Shown here one piece after another: positions 22,719 to 33,675 of a DNA stretch of 64,000 nucleotides; within the stretch, counting starts at the first letter, position 1, and every line of letters begins with the position of its first letter. The DNA comes from Aspidiotus rigidus. Lineage: Eukaryota > Arthropoda > Insecta > Hemiptera > Diaspididae. The position numbers were made by a program, and so were the translations under genes. The stretch spans positions 3,022,001 to 3,086,000 of the forward strand of contig JAVHKY010000008.1 in assembly GCA_035079385.1 (NCBI GenBank), in the 5' to 3' direction. The notes below the pieces were generated by a model. The model had not been told where the DNA came from, made no database searches, and saw only the letters and a list, made by a program, of their open reading frames with translations.

Positions 22719-22830
22719 ACCAATCACTAAGCAGTATGTTTTAGCCAATAAGAACACAATGTCATATTATTGTAAGAATAGGTTTCTAAGAGTGAACCAA
22801 TCACAACATAGCATTGTTATAGCCAATAAG
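22655..22830 (+). promoter_or_regulatory. CCAAT-box cluster in the PLE pseudo-LTR (copy B)
   Basis: Seven CCAAT motifs in one orientation within 171 bp, starting at 22657, 22684, 22707, 22720, 22745, 22797 and 22823. The same cluster recurs in copies A and C. CCAAT is the NF-Y site in eukaryotic promoters. Promoter function is inferred. Confidence 0.45.
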
Positions 22831-22877
22831 ATCGCAGTGTTGTACTATAAAAACTCATGTTTAAGGCCTTGTTCTCC

Positions 22878-22934
22878 AGTTGCGATATAACTGATGATGG
22901 AATAACATCTGAAAGTACTCTTGTAAAAGCAACT
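22878..22934 (+). ncRNA. Hammerhead ribozyme (type I, minimal), PLE B 3' end
   Basis: AGTTGC, GAT, ATAA, CTGATGA, helix II GGA/TCT, GAAA, GTAC, TC, TTGT, AAAA, GCAACT. Stem I pairs over two segments separated by an internal loop. Helix II differs from the GGG/CCC of other copies but can still pair (A-U, G-C, G-U). All core residues are intact. Confidence 0.75.
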
Positions 22935-23065
22935 AATAAAGTAGATTTGTACATTTGGAAAACTTTTTCAAATTTTTCGCTCGAGTTTTTCATTTACCAA
23001 CAACCCCCCTCCTTTAATATTACCTCCGAACGTAAGTATTGTGTCTTTCGTGATATTGAAGCTAT

Positions 23066-23476
23066 TTGAGAAACATGTGTACCCTGCGCCTCATGTTGAA
23101 GAATCAACGACTGCTCCCTAACCACCAGATTCAGAGCCAAGCACTACTCTCCTGTGGAACCAGAGAACGCCCTGGAGGCTTCCGGCTGGCAGTCATCTTT
23201 CGCTCACGAACAAAAGGTTGCTTTAAGTTAAGGTGCTACGGTCAATCTGGACAGCAGCAAATAGCAAAATACAAATTATGTAGAGATTCGGGAAAATTAT
23301 ACTCTGCAAAATCACAGGGGCTCCAAGGTACATCACGAACCACCAACTGCATTAAGACCTGGCCCTCGAAACAGTTCACCAGATTGTATTTAGAGCCACC
23401 GATAGATATTTTGATCGACTCCAAACACATACCAACAAGGAAGTGCCAACTCTACTCGAAGAACCCGCGATTTTGA
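23066..23476 (+). CDS. Unrecognised open frame, 136 codons
   Basis: Directly downstream of PLE copy B. Starts MRNMCTLRLM and contains KLRCYGQSGQQQIAKYK. An overlapping frame has FDRLQTHTNKEVPTLLEEPA, which has the look of retroelement polyprotein sequence, but I could not assign a family. Could be decayed retrotransposon or chance. Confidence 0.2.
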   Translation: MRNMCTLRLMLKNQRLLPNHQIQSQALLSCGTRERPGGFRLAVIFRSRTKGCFKLRCYGQSGQQQIAKYKLCRDSGKLYSAKSQGLQGTSRTTNCIKTWPSKQFTRLYLEPPIDILIDSKHIPTRKCQLYSKNPRF

Positions 23477-23749
23477 CGGGAAGGGTGGTTATTCATATCA
23501 ATATTTATTTTGGAATTTATTTTATAGAAGATAAATTTTGACGAAAACTATGAGTTGATGTAAGAAATAATTCTTGTTGCACTCGTTGAGATTCATTAAA
23601 AATTGATTTTACAGATTTTTTAATAAAAATTTTGTATAGGCTTTACCCGGTGAGAAAAGGTGAGCCAGAAATTTTCATGAAAATAAGTGTTGAAATCTTA
23701 GAATTTATCGATTCTTGTAAAATAATTAGGAAATTAACTTCATTTTTTA

Positions 23750-23751
<2 letters not shown>

Positions 23752-23817
<66 letters not shown>
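23752..23817. repeat. (ATT)n microsatellite
   Basis: About 22 perfect ATT units, embedded in AT-rich sequence. Confidence 0.95.
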
Positions 23818-23820
<3 letters not shown>

Positions 23821-23829
23821 ATATTTTTT

Positions 23830-24945
23830 TTTTAATGAGAAAATGATTAAAAACGTCTAGGTACGTCGATCGATAAGAATTCAAGAATTTCGATGAAAAT
23901 AAAAGGAAATTAATTTTCTTATTTTTTTAGATATTTTTCGATGAAAAAATGATTGAAACCATGCGTCGACCGACGAGAGTAAAAAAATGTGAATCAGGAT
24001 CAGGTATATTACGTACATACTACTCACACTGCATTACTGCTACTGTGTTGCGCCTTGCGGCTTGCGCGCACTCCGAGTCCAGTCCAAGGCTTATAGCCGA
24101 TTTTCTGATTTCAACGTTAAAACTAGGTATGCGGAGTGGGGAGAACTGCATTCCTAAGCGCGCGGGCCGCTTTTATATGTTCGTTTCGTATCTACAACAA
24201 CGTCTACACAAGGATTCTCAACCAACTCGATACGAATAATACGATACACATTAAATTTTAGGCTGAAATTCGTATAGGTAAAAAAAACATTTATTTAGTG
24301 TAGGTAGGCGGGTTGCGTGGTGCTGATGTCAATATAACAGGCAACGTGCAACCCGTTAGGCGTGATAAGATATAACTCGATGAAAATACTGAAACGTTGC
24401 TCCGTTCTCCGACTGGGTACGATATTGTAGCCTTAATTTAACAAATATAACGAATGATACGTATTACGTATACCGCGAGTACAGGTAAAGCTGTATACAC
24501 CGCGTATTTGGCTTCCCCCTCGGCTACAATAGCGACTTCGGGTTTGGAATAGTTTGGATACCATCACAGCCATCTGATAGCGAGCAGATTCCAAAACCAC
24601 ATACCGAAGTACCGAAGATACAACTTTTAATACGTTACTATGGCTCACTGATTTTTTTTTTTCTTTTTTTTTCTTGTCGCCGCATTGGTGTAATTCTTGA
24701 TGAAATCCAGTTTTCGAATTTCTTACAAATTATGCATATTATAGATTATAAAATAATCGTCGTCGGTACGAAAAGACTATACTAAAGACTTATCGCAGGC
24801 CTAACTTGTTTCACGAGAGTAAATGTGGAGTAGGAACCGAGATCAATGAAAAAAATATGGGTGGCAAACAAAATGTGGCGAGGATGCGCGCGTAATACTT
24901 GGGAAAAATTGCTACTGATTCTGGGAAACACACCTTCATGTTTCT
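23830..24945. other. No recognised gene
   Basis: Mixed composition with a CG-richer patch at 23990-24440 and T-rich tracts at 24650-24675. No coding similarity identified. Confidence 0.4.
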
Positions 24946-24949
24946 AAGA

Positions 24950-26690
24950 AGAAATTGCCAAGTTTTCTTCAACTGGGTTTGATCAACAAGGACAAATTAT
25001 CAGTTTCCGGTTTTCAGATTATAGCGTACTTCCTTCCTATTCCGAAAATCAATTCAGACCCTCTGCTTCCATCACCACATATCGACCAATTACTTTCACT
25101 AGCGTGTTGCCAGCAAATCATTCAAAAAATAATTACCTAGCCTAAAAGACTCTGGTGGTTCCTAAAGCAAAATGATTTACCATCTCCAGTACAATACGGA
25201 GCTCGACTCAAGCTCTTGAAAATCTTTAAAATCAAATAATAGAATTAGGTAACTTAAAACTCCAGGTCCTCCCTTCACCCTACAGACTTATCCTCGTGTT
25301 TATACAAAAAATCACAACATTTCGGTCTACCAAGCAATCTTCCAAAAATTCTACAAAGTTTCTCACGAGATACATAAATAATATCAGTTGAAGTCAAAAA
25401 TCGATGGCGTTTTCCAAGGGGAGATTCTCAGCGTCCTCCTTTTTCTGGTAGCCATCAAAGTAAGGAATTATATAAGATAGGAATGCGCAAGTGATAAGAA
25501 TAAGAACATCATAGTGTTGACAAAGTCGAAGGAAGAGCAATCTAAGTAGTTTTCTAAAAGAATTTTTAACATCAAACATTAAATACAAGAATTCTAGCAA
25601 CAAAAAACAGACGAGAACTCATTTATTTTTTCGTTTACATTAACATAATCTTTCTAATTAATCGAAATGCAATGTTTGATATTTAAATTCCTCTTACGGC
25701 ACCCCTGAAACCTCCTGAAACAGCTCCTCCATCGACTTTATCAACGTAGCGATGGTCCTCTTCTTATCCCTTGCGCATACCTATCTTACATAGTTCCTTA
25801 ATCAAATTACCCTATCTCTGAAAGGCTGTTTTCAGACGACTAAGCACAATTTCTCCCTCCGATCGTACAACTCGAATATAGCCCACAGGCCTCTACACGG
25901 AGCCCTTAATGACATTTCAACTTGGTCATCCGAAAGAGAACCAATTTTCTTCAGAGGAAATAAATTTACTTATTTTCCATAAAAGAAAAGCACCTCCTTT
26001 ATTCCTCGCCTCCACGTCCATCTTCAAAATTTTCAAATCAAAACTACAGATATGGTCAAATTTCTGGACCTCTTTATTTGACCAAAAACTTTATCAAAAT
26101 TGTTGAAAGTTGAGAGTCTGCGTTCGTAATAATGTCCTCAATTATCTCTCCTATCCCCGGTTGGGATGCAATAGAAAATTACTTTGAAATTTATACAAAA
26201 GTCTCACTCGACCTCAGTTAGATTTGGGTGTCCCTAATATCCATAATCTAAACAGCACCACAACTTTATTGTTACTCAAACCTCCTGTTCTTGCCGCTTT
26301 TAAATTAACGCTCTTGTTCCCATTATCTCTGACGTTCCTCCATGGCTCCTTCCTGTTCCTGAAATTCGACTGGATCTCACGAAAAATCCAAAAATAAAAA
26401 GACCTAACTCAATCTATAGGGAGCATCTTACAGAAAGACCAACAGGCAGAACATACCAGGTATAACGGACGGACCGGAACTCATCAAGTTAGCGTTTGTA
26501 TTCTTTATGGATCGGGAAATATCAGCTTACGGTTTACAAAATACAACGTCAATATTTTCAACTGAGCTCTTCTCCTAACAGACTCTCCCTCATCTTTGCA
26601 CGCTATTAGCGATGTTTTTTTCAAAGACCCACTCGTCCAAAAAACCCCTCATAGAACACGTTGCCTATTGAAATTTTGACCTCCAAGATA
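24950..26690 (+). pseudogene. Jockey-like non-LTR retrotransposon, decayed RT region
   Basis: Several frames resemble Jockey-type RT in order. IAYFLPIPKINSDPLLPS and QQIIQKII (25020-25135) match the first RT block (V-x-P-I-P-K, then S-K-I-x-E-K). GLPSNLPKILQSFSRD and a decayed Pro-x-Gly stretch (25330-25430) match the block before the catalytic motif. ALNDISTWSSE (about 25898) matches the helix after FADD, and YKSLTRPQLDLGVPNI (26195-26240) matches the Y-x-S-x-I-R-S-x-L-D-Y-G-x-P-I-Y motif. Frameshifts and stops are frequent. It ends near the AAAG/AAAT microsatellite. Confidence 0.65.
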
Positions 26691-26718
26691 TGATACGGCA
26701 CTTATCTTTCTATCATAT

Positions 26719-26754
26719 AAAGAAAGAAAGAAAGAAAGAAAGAAAGAGAGAAAA

Positions 26755-26817
<63 letters not shown>

Positions 26818-26822
26818 ATATA
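26719..26822. repeat. Compound (AAAG)n(AAAT)n microsatellite
   Basis: A run of AAAG units passes into about 18 AAAT units. A similar compound tract occurs at 43255-43320. Confidence 0.95.
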
Positions 26823-26912
26823 TTTAATAAAAAATTAATTAAATAAATAAAATGAATAAATCTAATGAATAACTAAGAAAAAAATTAATGAGTTACATAA
26901 AATAATATCAAA

Positions 26913-26988
26913 AAAATATCGACGTAACACAATCGCATTTATTGAGTAGACGACGCGTTTCGGTAACTCAGTGTTACTTTGATATTTT
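26913..26988 (-). ncRNA. Hairpin with a partial hammerhead-like core
   Basis: Arms AAATATC...GTAACAC and GTGTTAC...GATATTT (26971-26988 and 26913-26930) enclose, on the minus strand, CTGAG, TTACC, GAAACGCGTC. GAAAC followed by GCGTC is the 3' half of many PLE-type hammerheads, but the CUGAUGA element and helix II look deleted. Probably a remnant. Confidence 0.25.
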
Positions 26989-27139
26989 TTCAATATTTTC
27001 TTATGTCACTTAATTCCTTTCGCAACAGAAAATGAGGGAAAAGCTTCTTACCTTAACGTAAATTAACAAATAAATTATTAAGTAAGTAATGCATAAATAA
27101 ATAAATAAGTAAATAAAGAATTAAATAAAGAAATAGATA

Positions 27140-27840
27140 AAGCTAGTATAAAGAAGGCTTGGACCTTTTATAAGACTACTATCATATAGTTTGAGAGTCA
27201 AAATTTTTTCAAGTCCCTCTCCTATCATATATAGCTCGAGAGTTGAAATTTTTCCAAGTCCCTATCTCCTATCATATATAGCTCGATAGTCGACATTTTT
27301 CCAAGTTTTTTGTTGGACGGCGGACGGCGCACGGCAAATTTCTCAAAAAGCCCCCCATAGAACAGGTTCTCTGTTAAAACTCGCAGCTCACGTGGTGAGC
27401 TGCTCGGGGTTGCCTTTATTATCTTTGTTAATTGAGGCAAACTGGAAACCCGTCTTATGGGAGTCATTAGGGTGCATTGTCATTCCTAGATACATCTTGA
27501 ACTTTGTTCTTCACTACCTTGATGGTTTTTCCTCATCATAAATAAATTAATTAATAAATTTAATAAATAAATGAAATTGGTAATAAAAAAATTAATTAAT
27601 TTAATAAAAAGTAAATAATTATAAACAAGTCTATGCTGTATATTGGGCCTAGTATAATGAAGGCTTCTTAAGATCTCACTCGCGCCACTTGCTCGGCCCC
27701 CTTCTTGATCTAGTTCACAATATTTCAATCTGACAGCCAGAATAGAACCTCCTATCACATATAACTCGAAAGTGCCCCCTCATATCATATATACCTAGCT
27801 CGAAAGTGGAAATTTTTTCAAGTCCCTGACCACAACTAAA
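27140..27840. repeat. Dispersed repeat: TAGTATA and TATATGATAGGAGGG families adjacent
   Basis: Contains TCCTATCATATATAGCTCGA at least twice, CAAGTCCC and AACAGGTTC strings (27180-27370), an AAAT-rich stretch, CTAGTATAATGAAGGCTT (27656) and further CTATCACATATAACTCGAAA copies (27750-27800). The same modules recur at 30.8, 40.8-43.6, 49.7-50.5 and 57.8-58.5 kb. Confidence 0.6.
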
Positions 27841-27844
27841 GAAA

Positions 27845-28235
27845 AAACGACGGCTTGCTCTACTAGTCCTCATAGGGTGGGGTTGTTAGGTTGGTTGAAA
27901 AATGTTTTTCTAGGAGTAGCATAATTTTTATTGAGCTCTTTTTTGTTTGATGTTCCTGAAGGATTCTTCAACCTACAACACAAAAAATGTAAATGAAATG
28001 CTGGTTCAAAAAGATCAAGCGATGTCATCCATTTGAGACTTCCTCTCTTGCTCAGTTCTCACAAACGTTCGGCTCAACAACTCAGTCTCTCCTTCAATCA
28101 CAAACTCACTCACTATTTATTGGAAGATTGATCAAATTTTGTTGCAGGGAATTCGTCCACCTTCACTTGAAAAGTTTCAATGCTGAACCTTATATTTGAC
28201 AAACCATTTATTCAGTCAAGAAAGCTGACCCTTAT
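27845..28235. other. No recognised gene; lead-in to the satellite
   Basis: Unique-looking sequence. The last 60 bp contain two GACCCTTATATTTG/GACAAACC-type near repeats before the 26-bp array starts. Confidence 0.4.
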
Positions 28236-30786
28236 ATTTGGCAAACCACATATTCAGTACACATTGCTTACAGAATATGAGGTTCAGCATTACATATGGA
28301 ATATGAGGTTCAGCATTACATATGGAATATGTGGTTTAGCATTACATATGGAATATGTGGTTTAGCATTGTTTATGGAAAATGTGGTTCAGCATTGCTTA
28401 TGGAATATGTGGTTCAGCATTGGTTACGGAATATGTGGTTCAGCATTGCTTATAGAATATGTGGTTCAGTATTGTTTACAGAATATGTGCTTCAGCATTG
28501 CTTACAGAATATGTGGTTCAGCATTGCTTACAGAATATGAGGTTCAGCATTGCTTACAGAATATGAGGTTCAGCATTGCTTATGGAATATGTGGTTCAGC
28601 ATTGCTTATAGAATATGTGGTTCAGTATTGTTTACAGAATATGTGCTTCAGCATTGCTTACAGAATATGTGGTTCAGTATTGCTTACAGAATATGAGGTT
28701 CAGCATTGCTTATGCAATATGTGGTTCAGCATTGCTTATAGAATATGTGGTTCAGTATTGTTTACAGAATATGTGCTTCAGCATTGCTTACAGAATATGT
28801 GGTTCAGCATTGCTTACAGAATATGAGGTTCAGCATTACACATGGAATATGTGGTTCAGCATTGCTTATGAAACATGTGGTTCAGCATTGCTTACAGAAT
28901 ATGAGGTTCAGCATTGCTTATAGAATTTGTGGTTCAGAATTGTTTACAGAATATGTGCTTCAGCATTGCTTACAGAATATGTGCTTCAGCATTGCTTACA
29001 GAATATGTCGTTCAGCATTGCTTACAGAATATGAGGTTCAGCATTGCTTACAGAATATGAGGATCAGCATTGCTTATAGAATTTGTGGTTCAGAATTGTT
29101 TACAGAATATGTGGTTCAGCATTGCTTACAGAATATGTGGTTCAGCATTGCTTACAGAATATGAGGTTCAGCATTGCTTATGGAATATGTGGTTCAGCAT
29201 TGCTTACAGAATATGTGGTTCAGCATTGCTTATAGAATATGTGGTTCAGTATTGTTTACAGAATATGTGCTTCAGCATTGCTTATAGAATTTGTGGTTCA
29301 GTATTGTTTACAGAATATGTGTTTCAGCATTGCTTTCAGAATATGTGGTTCAGCATTACACATGGAATGTGTGGTTCAGTTTTACACATGGAATATGTGG
29401 TTCAGCATTACACATGGAATATGTGGTTCAGCATTGCTTATAGAATATGTGGTTCAGTATTGTTTACAGAATATGTGCTTCAGCATTGCTTACAGAATAT
29501 GTGGTTCAGCATTGCTTACAGAATATGACGTTCAGCATTGCTTATGGAATATGTGGTTCAGCATTGCTTATAGAATATGTGGTTCAGTATTGTTTACAGA
29601 ATATGTGCTTCAGCATTGCTTACAGAATATGTGGTTCAGCATTGCTTACAGAATATGAGGTTCAGCATTGCTTATATAGAATATGTGGTTCAGTATTGTT
29701 TACAGAATATGTGCTTCAGCATTGCTTATGGAATATGTGGTTCAGCATTGCCTACAGAATATGAGGTTCAGCATTACACATGGAATATGTGGTTCAGCAT
29801 TGCTTATGAAACATGTGGTTCAGCATTGCTTACAGAATATGAGGTTCAGCATTGCTTATAGAATTTGTGGTTCAGAATTGTTTACAGAATATGTGCTTCA
29901 GCATTGCTTACAGAATATGTGCTTCAGCATTGCTTACAGAATATGTGGTTCAGCATTGCTTACAGAATATGAGGTTCAGCATTGCTTACAGAATATGAGG
30001 ATCAGCATTGCTTATAGAATTTGTGGTTCAGAATTGTTTACAGAATATGTGCTTCAGCATTGCTTACAGGATATGTGGTTCAGCATTGCTTACAGATATG
30101 AGGTTCAGCATTGCTTATGGAATATGTGGTTCAGCATTGCTTACAGAATATGTGATTCAGCATTGCTTATAGAATATGTGGTTCAGCATTGCTTATGAAT
30201 ATGTGGTTCAGTATTGTTTACAGAATATGTGCTTCAGCATTGCTTATAGAATTTGTGGTTCAGTATTGTTTACAGAATATGTGTTTCAGCATTGCTTTCA
30301 GAATATGTGGTTCAGCATTACACATGGAATATGTGGTTCAGCTTTACACATGGAATATGTGGTTCAGCATTACACATGGAATATGTGGTTCAGCATTGCT
30401 TATAGAATATGTGGTTCAGTATTGTTTACAGAATATGTGCTTCAGCATTGCTTATGGAATATGTGGTTCAGCATTGCTTACACAATATGAGGTTCAGCAT
30501 TATATATGGAATATGTGGTTTAGCATTGTTTATGGAATAGGTGATTCAGCATCATTGATAGAATATGAGGTTCAGCATTGCTTATAGAAATTGTGGTTCA
30601 GTATTGTTTACAGAATATGTGTTTCAGCATTGCTTTCAGAATATGTGGTTCAGCATTACACATGGAATATGTGGTTCAGCATTGCTTACAGAATATGAGG
30701 TTCAGCATTGCTTATGGAATATGTGGTTCAGCATTGCTTATAGAATATGTGGTTCAGTATTGCTGATCCAGTTCAGCATTGCATAA
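28236..30786 (+). repeat. 26-bp satellite array with higher-order structure
   Basis: About 98 tandem copies of a 26-bp unit (GAATATGTGGTTCAG plus CATTGCTTACA, with variants). The unit has no stop in any forward frame, so long frames (up to 176 codons, for example 28296-28826) open in all three phases. These give a 26-residue period such as MWFSIAYRICGSALLTEYVV and are not taken as genes. Marker variants recur at long range: GAAACATGTGG at 28870 and 29808 (938 bp, 36 units plus a 2-bp insertion), and a TTTTACACATGG variant near 29384 and 30346 (962 bp). A block of about 36-37 monomers has therefore been duplicated. Confidence 0.9.
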
Positions 30787-30960
30787 AGGACGGAGAAATT
30801 TCGACTCTCGAGTTGTATACATATAATAGGAGAGGGACTTGAAAAAATTTTGACTCTCGAGCTATATATGATAGGAGGGGAACTTTAAAAATTTTTGATC
30901 TCCGAACATGGCGAACGTTTTTTCCGACACCTCCTCCCCCCGGTGAAACAGGTACTCTCT
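30787..30960. repeat. Dispersed TATATGATAGGAGGG-family repeat
   Basis: Two tandem-like segments with ATAATAGGAGAGGGACTTG and CTATATATGATAGGAGGGG, each followed by AAAAATTTTGA. Abuts the satellite array. Confidence 0.6.
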
Positions 30961-31130
30961 TAAAAAAGAAACTGGAACTCAACACAGAGGCTAATGCGTC
31001 TTCTCCAACGACACGTAGTGTACCATTGCATATACTTGCTTCTTTCTTTCAATCTGATATTATCAATTATACTATCGATTTAATCGATCATTACATATTG
31101 AAAGGATTCTACTTATTACATATATCAATA
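30960..31130. other. No recognised feature
   Basis: Unique-looking AT-rich sequence between two repeat blocks. Confidence 0.3.
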
Positions 31131-31420
31131 TGTTAGACTAAGTAGCTGGGCCTGGTATATTAGAGATTAATTCATGAAGTAGTAGAAGTCGACATTTTGC
31201 TAAATCCTGAGAGTGAAGCCTAGTATACTATAAAGTATAAGTTTAGCTCTAGTATAGAGAAAGCCTAGTACAAGAAGCAGGCTGAGCTGTTTAGCCTGAC
31301 GGGCACAGTCACTGCATTTAGTCCAGTATAAGGCTAGTATAAGCGTAAAATAGAACTAGCTACGAAATCACACACTCAGTATAGGTCTAGTGTAATAAAA
31401 GTAGCGAAAGTCGAATTTAT
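31130..31420. repeat. Dispersed TAGTATA-family repeat
   Basis: Repeated CCTAGTATA, AGGCTAGTATAAGCG and GTCTAGTGTAATAAAAG strings. Matches the families at 17.8 and 37.6 kb. Confidence 0.55.
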
Positions 31421-33401
31421 TCGTAGTTTCTACATTAGGTCGAAGACACCGACGACTTAATTTTGTAACAATTTTCCAAGCCATACCTCCCGCTCATCCC
31501 CGTCCAAATCTAACCCACAACACTCAAACTCCTTTCCCTCCCTTCCTAATCACCCCAATCCCACTTACCGACGCGATAGAAATTTCTTCATTCATGGCTT
31601 TCACATAGGTATCAAAAAATCAAAGCCAAAAACTTTAAGGCGCTGAACGAGCGCAAATATTTATTCTGCCTCACCGGTTGCAATCGCAAAATCCTGCTTC
31701 CTTTTCACTATTCTACTTGGAACTTTTCGGGAGCCTCCCCAAAAAAAGACAATCATGAGATAAAGGGGAGAGTACTCTTCCCTTGAAGCAACTCTGTTTG
31801 AACTGCAAAAACATCGAGATATGAGAGCCTAAGAATTTTGAAAAATGAGAGAATTTATCGACTATCATTCTACTTTCCAGGAAAGAAAGAAAGAAAGGAC
31901 ACTGGTGGAAGATAGTTATCATCAAGTAAATGTTTATTCGTACGTACAATATTGTTATTTGTACGAGCAGTATTTGCTCCTTCCCATGACGAACGTACGA
32001 TTAAAGAAACTATGGGAATAGGTACTATTGCGACTCGCAAAAAAAGAAAAAATTGTTAAACGTAGTGCTACCTCGAGTTCTCTTTATTCAGTTTTAATCT
32101 TTATATTTGAGGCAAGGGTGGCAGACGCCAAACTTTCTACCTTACTCTGCGGTTCAATGGTGTAATAACGTTGTCACTTAACTTATTTAACCCTGTTACG
32201 AAAAACCAAGGAATTGGAAGAAACGATATCTTGATACAAAACAATCAACGTGGTAATTCAGTATTTCAAAAAAATATACGCAATATAAACATAAATAAAA
32301 ACTCGTTCATTTTTCAAAATTTGATAACATTTTATTATGATTTATAATTTAGATAATATGACGATACCTAATAGATAATACTGAATAGATATGTTTGATT
32401 TTTTCGCGGACAATTCAGTTATACAACTATCGAAAAGAAAACAGTCTAGGTACCCTAAAAATGCAAGTTCATCTTTTTATGATGTAAGGTAACGAAAATT
32501 TATTGTCAAAGATTTTAAAAAAATGAAGCCACTAGTAAGGGAATAATTCTTCTAATGGTAAATACATACTGCAAGTCAGTAGCTTTTTCAAATGACACAA
32601 TGGTCTAAAAATTTTTCGACAAAATAATCACACAAGTATTTTCAAGCCCTTATTTCGGCCAGCGAGATAACGATGTATCCTGAATGTTTGAAAATTGCGA
32701 GGTTCTAGGTTGCCAAATATGCACTACTTGCAGTTTGTACAATTCGAAAATTCCAAGACAAAAAAAAAAAGAAGATAAAATTAAAGAACAATACACAAAA
32801 AAAAAGTATTTAAAAAATATTACAATATTCTGTTCAAAATTCACAAGATGAAATTCTGTAATTGACACTACTTCATTATAATAATATTGCAATCTAAATT
32901 AATGTACAAATGTTCGAAAAAATTCACGATCTGCACCGAGAGAACGTTGAGATATGTAACAGTACTTTTAAAAATCACACGATATTTATTGACCTGACAT
33001 TTGAGAGCTTGGAGCTCAAAAAAATATATTTTCTTGATGCAACAAAATACATAGATATACATCGCTTATTGCTCTGGAATAAGACCAAATCACTTCACTA
33101 ATCTCCATTTTTTCGAGTTAAGTGGAAAGCACCGGTATCGAGAGTATTATTTAGATAAAATCAAATGCAATGATCATTTTACAAAAGAACAGAGTACGAC
33201 CAGCGAGTGAAAATGAGATTTGGATAAGAAAAATATAGATCATGCAGATATTGAGTCATTGGTTAACTTGGAACAATTCACAAGAGCTAACGAAACAGAC
33301 AAATTATCATTTTTTGTATCGACATATTTACTCACACCGACTGTTGAAGAACACATACGAATTTTGTAGATCCACAAACTATTTCAGACCCCCGAAAGAT
33401 C
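31420..33401 (-). other. Downstream of the FLVCR-like gene; includes its probable 3' UTR
   Basis: No coding similarity. The minus strand just past the transporter stop codon (33402) should hold its 3' UTR. An AATAAA on that strand at 32990-32985, about 410 bp downstream, is a possible polyadenylation signal. The rest is AT-rich and unassigned. Confidence 0.3.
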
Positions 33402-33675
33402 TCAACTCCTCTGCTCGCATGCTGCTGACTGTCGTCTGAGGTCCGATGGAATGAAAGCGGTCAACAAAGTACCCGCGACTAGCATAACAATTAAACATAT
33501 ATTCGCTCCTAGGTCGTTAATTGTATCAATTAAATAGCCGTACGTTGTTGTAAATGCGATACCAAATAATTGAGCACCAGCGTTAATTAATCCGGCAGAG
33601 GTACCTTCCGGTTCAGGATATGTGAGTTCTACAGCCAACTCAAAACCGACCGGCAAATACCCGGTCATGAAAAAT
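33402..33675 (-). CDS. FLVCR: FLVCR-like exon, last coding exon
   Basis: Acceptor TTTATTTCCAG lies just above 33675. The exon starts with the third base of a Gly codon and encodes [36 protein letters not shown], and two more membrane segments, ending [14 protein letters not shown] with TGA at 33404-33402. The cytosolic tail is short. Confidence 0.92.

Larger units (their letters stand above)
20405..22970 (+). mobile_element. Penelope-like element copy B
   Basis: A 5'-truncated PLE in the same family as copies A and C: RT N-terminal region from 20405, a MITE insertion (20745-21149), RT body, GIY-YIG domain and a 3' pseudo-LTR with hammerhead ending near 22970. It shares with A the TAA after GNPDGST and a deletion before CTAAGAGCTG, so A and B form a subfamily. 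No 5' pseudo-LTR was seen. Confidence 0.8.

Noticed and set aside
23632..23835. Poly-isoleucine frame
   Set aside because: Translation of an (ATT)n microsatellite.
28296..30587. Long overlapping open frames (up to 176 codons) in the 28-30 kb region
   Set aside because: They come from a stop-free 26-bp tandem unit that opens all three forward frames; the protein period equals the DNA period.
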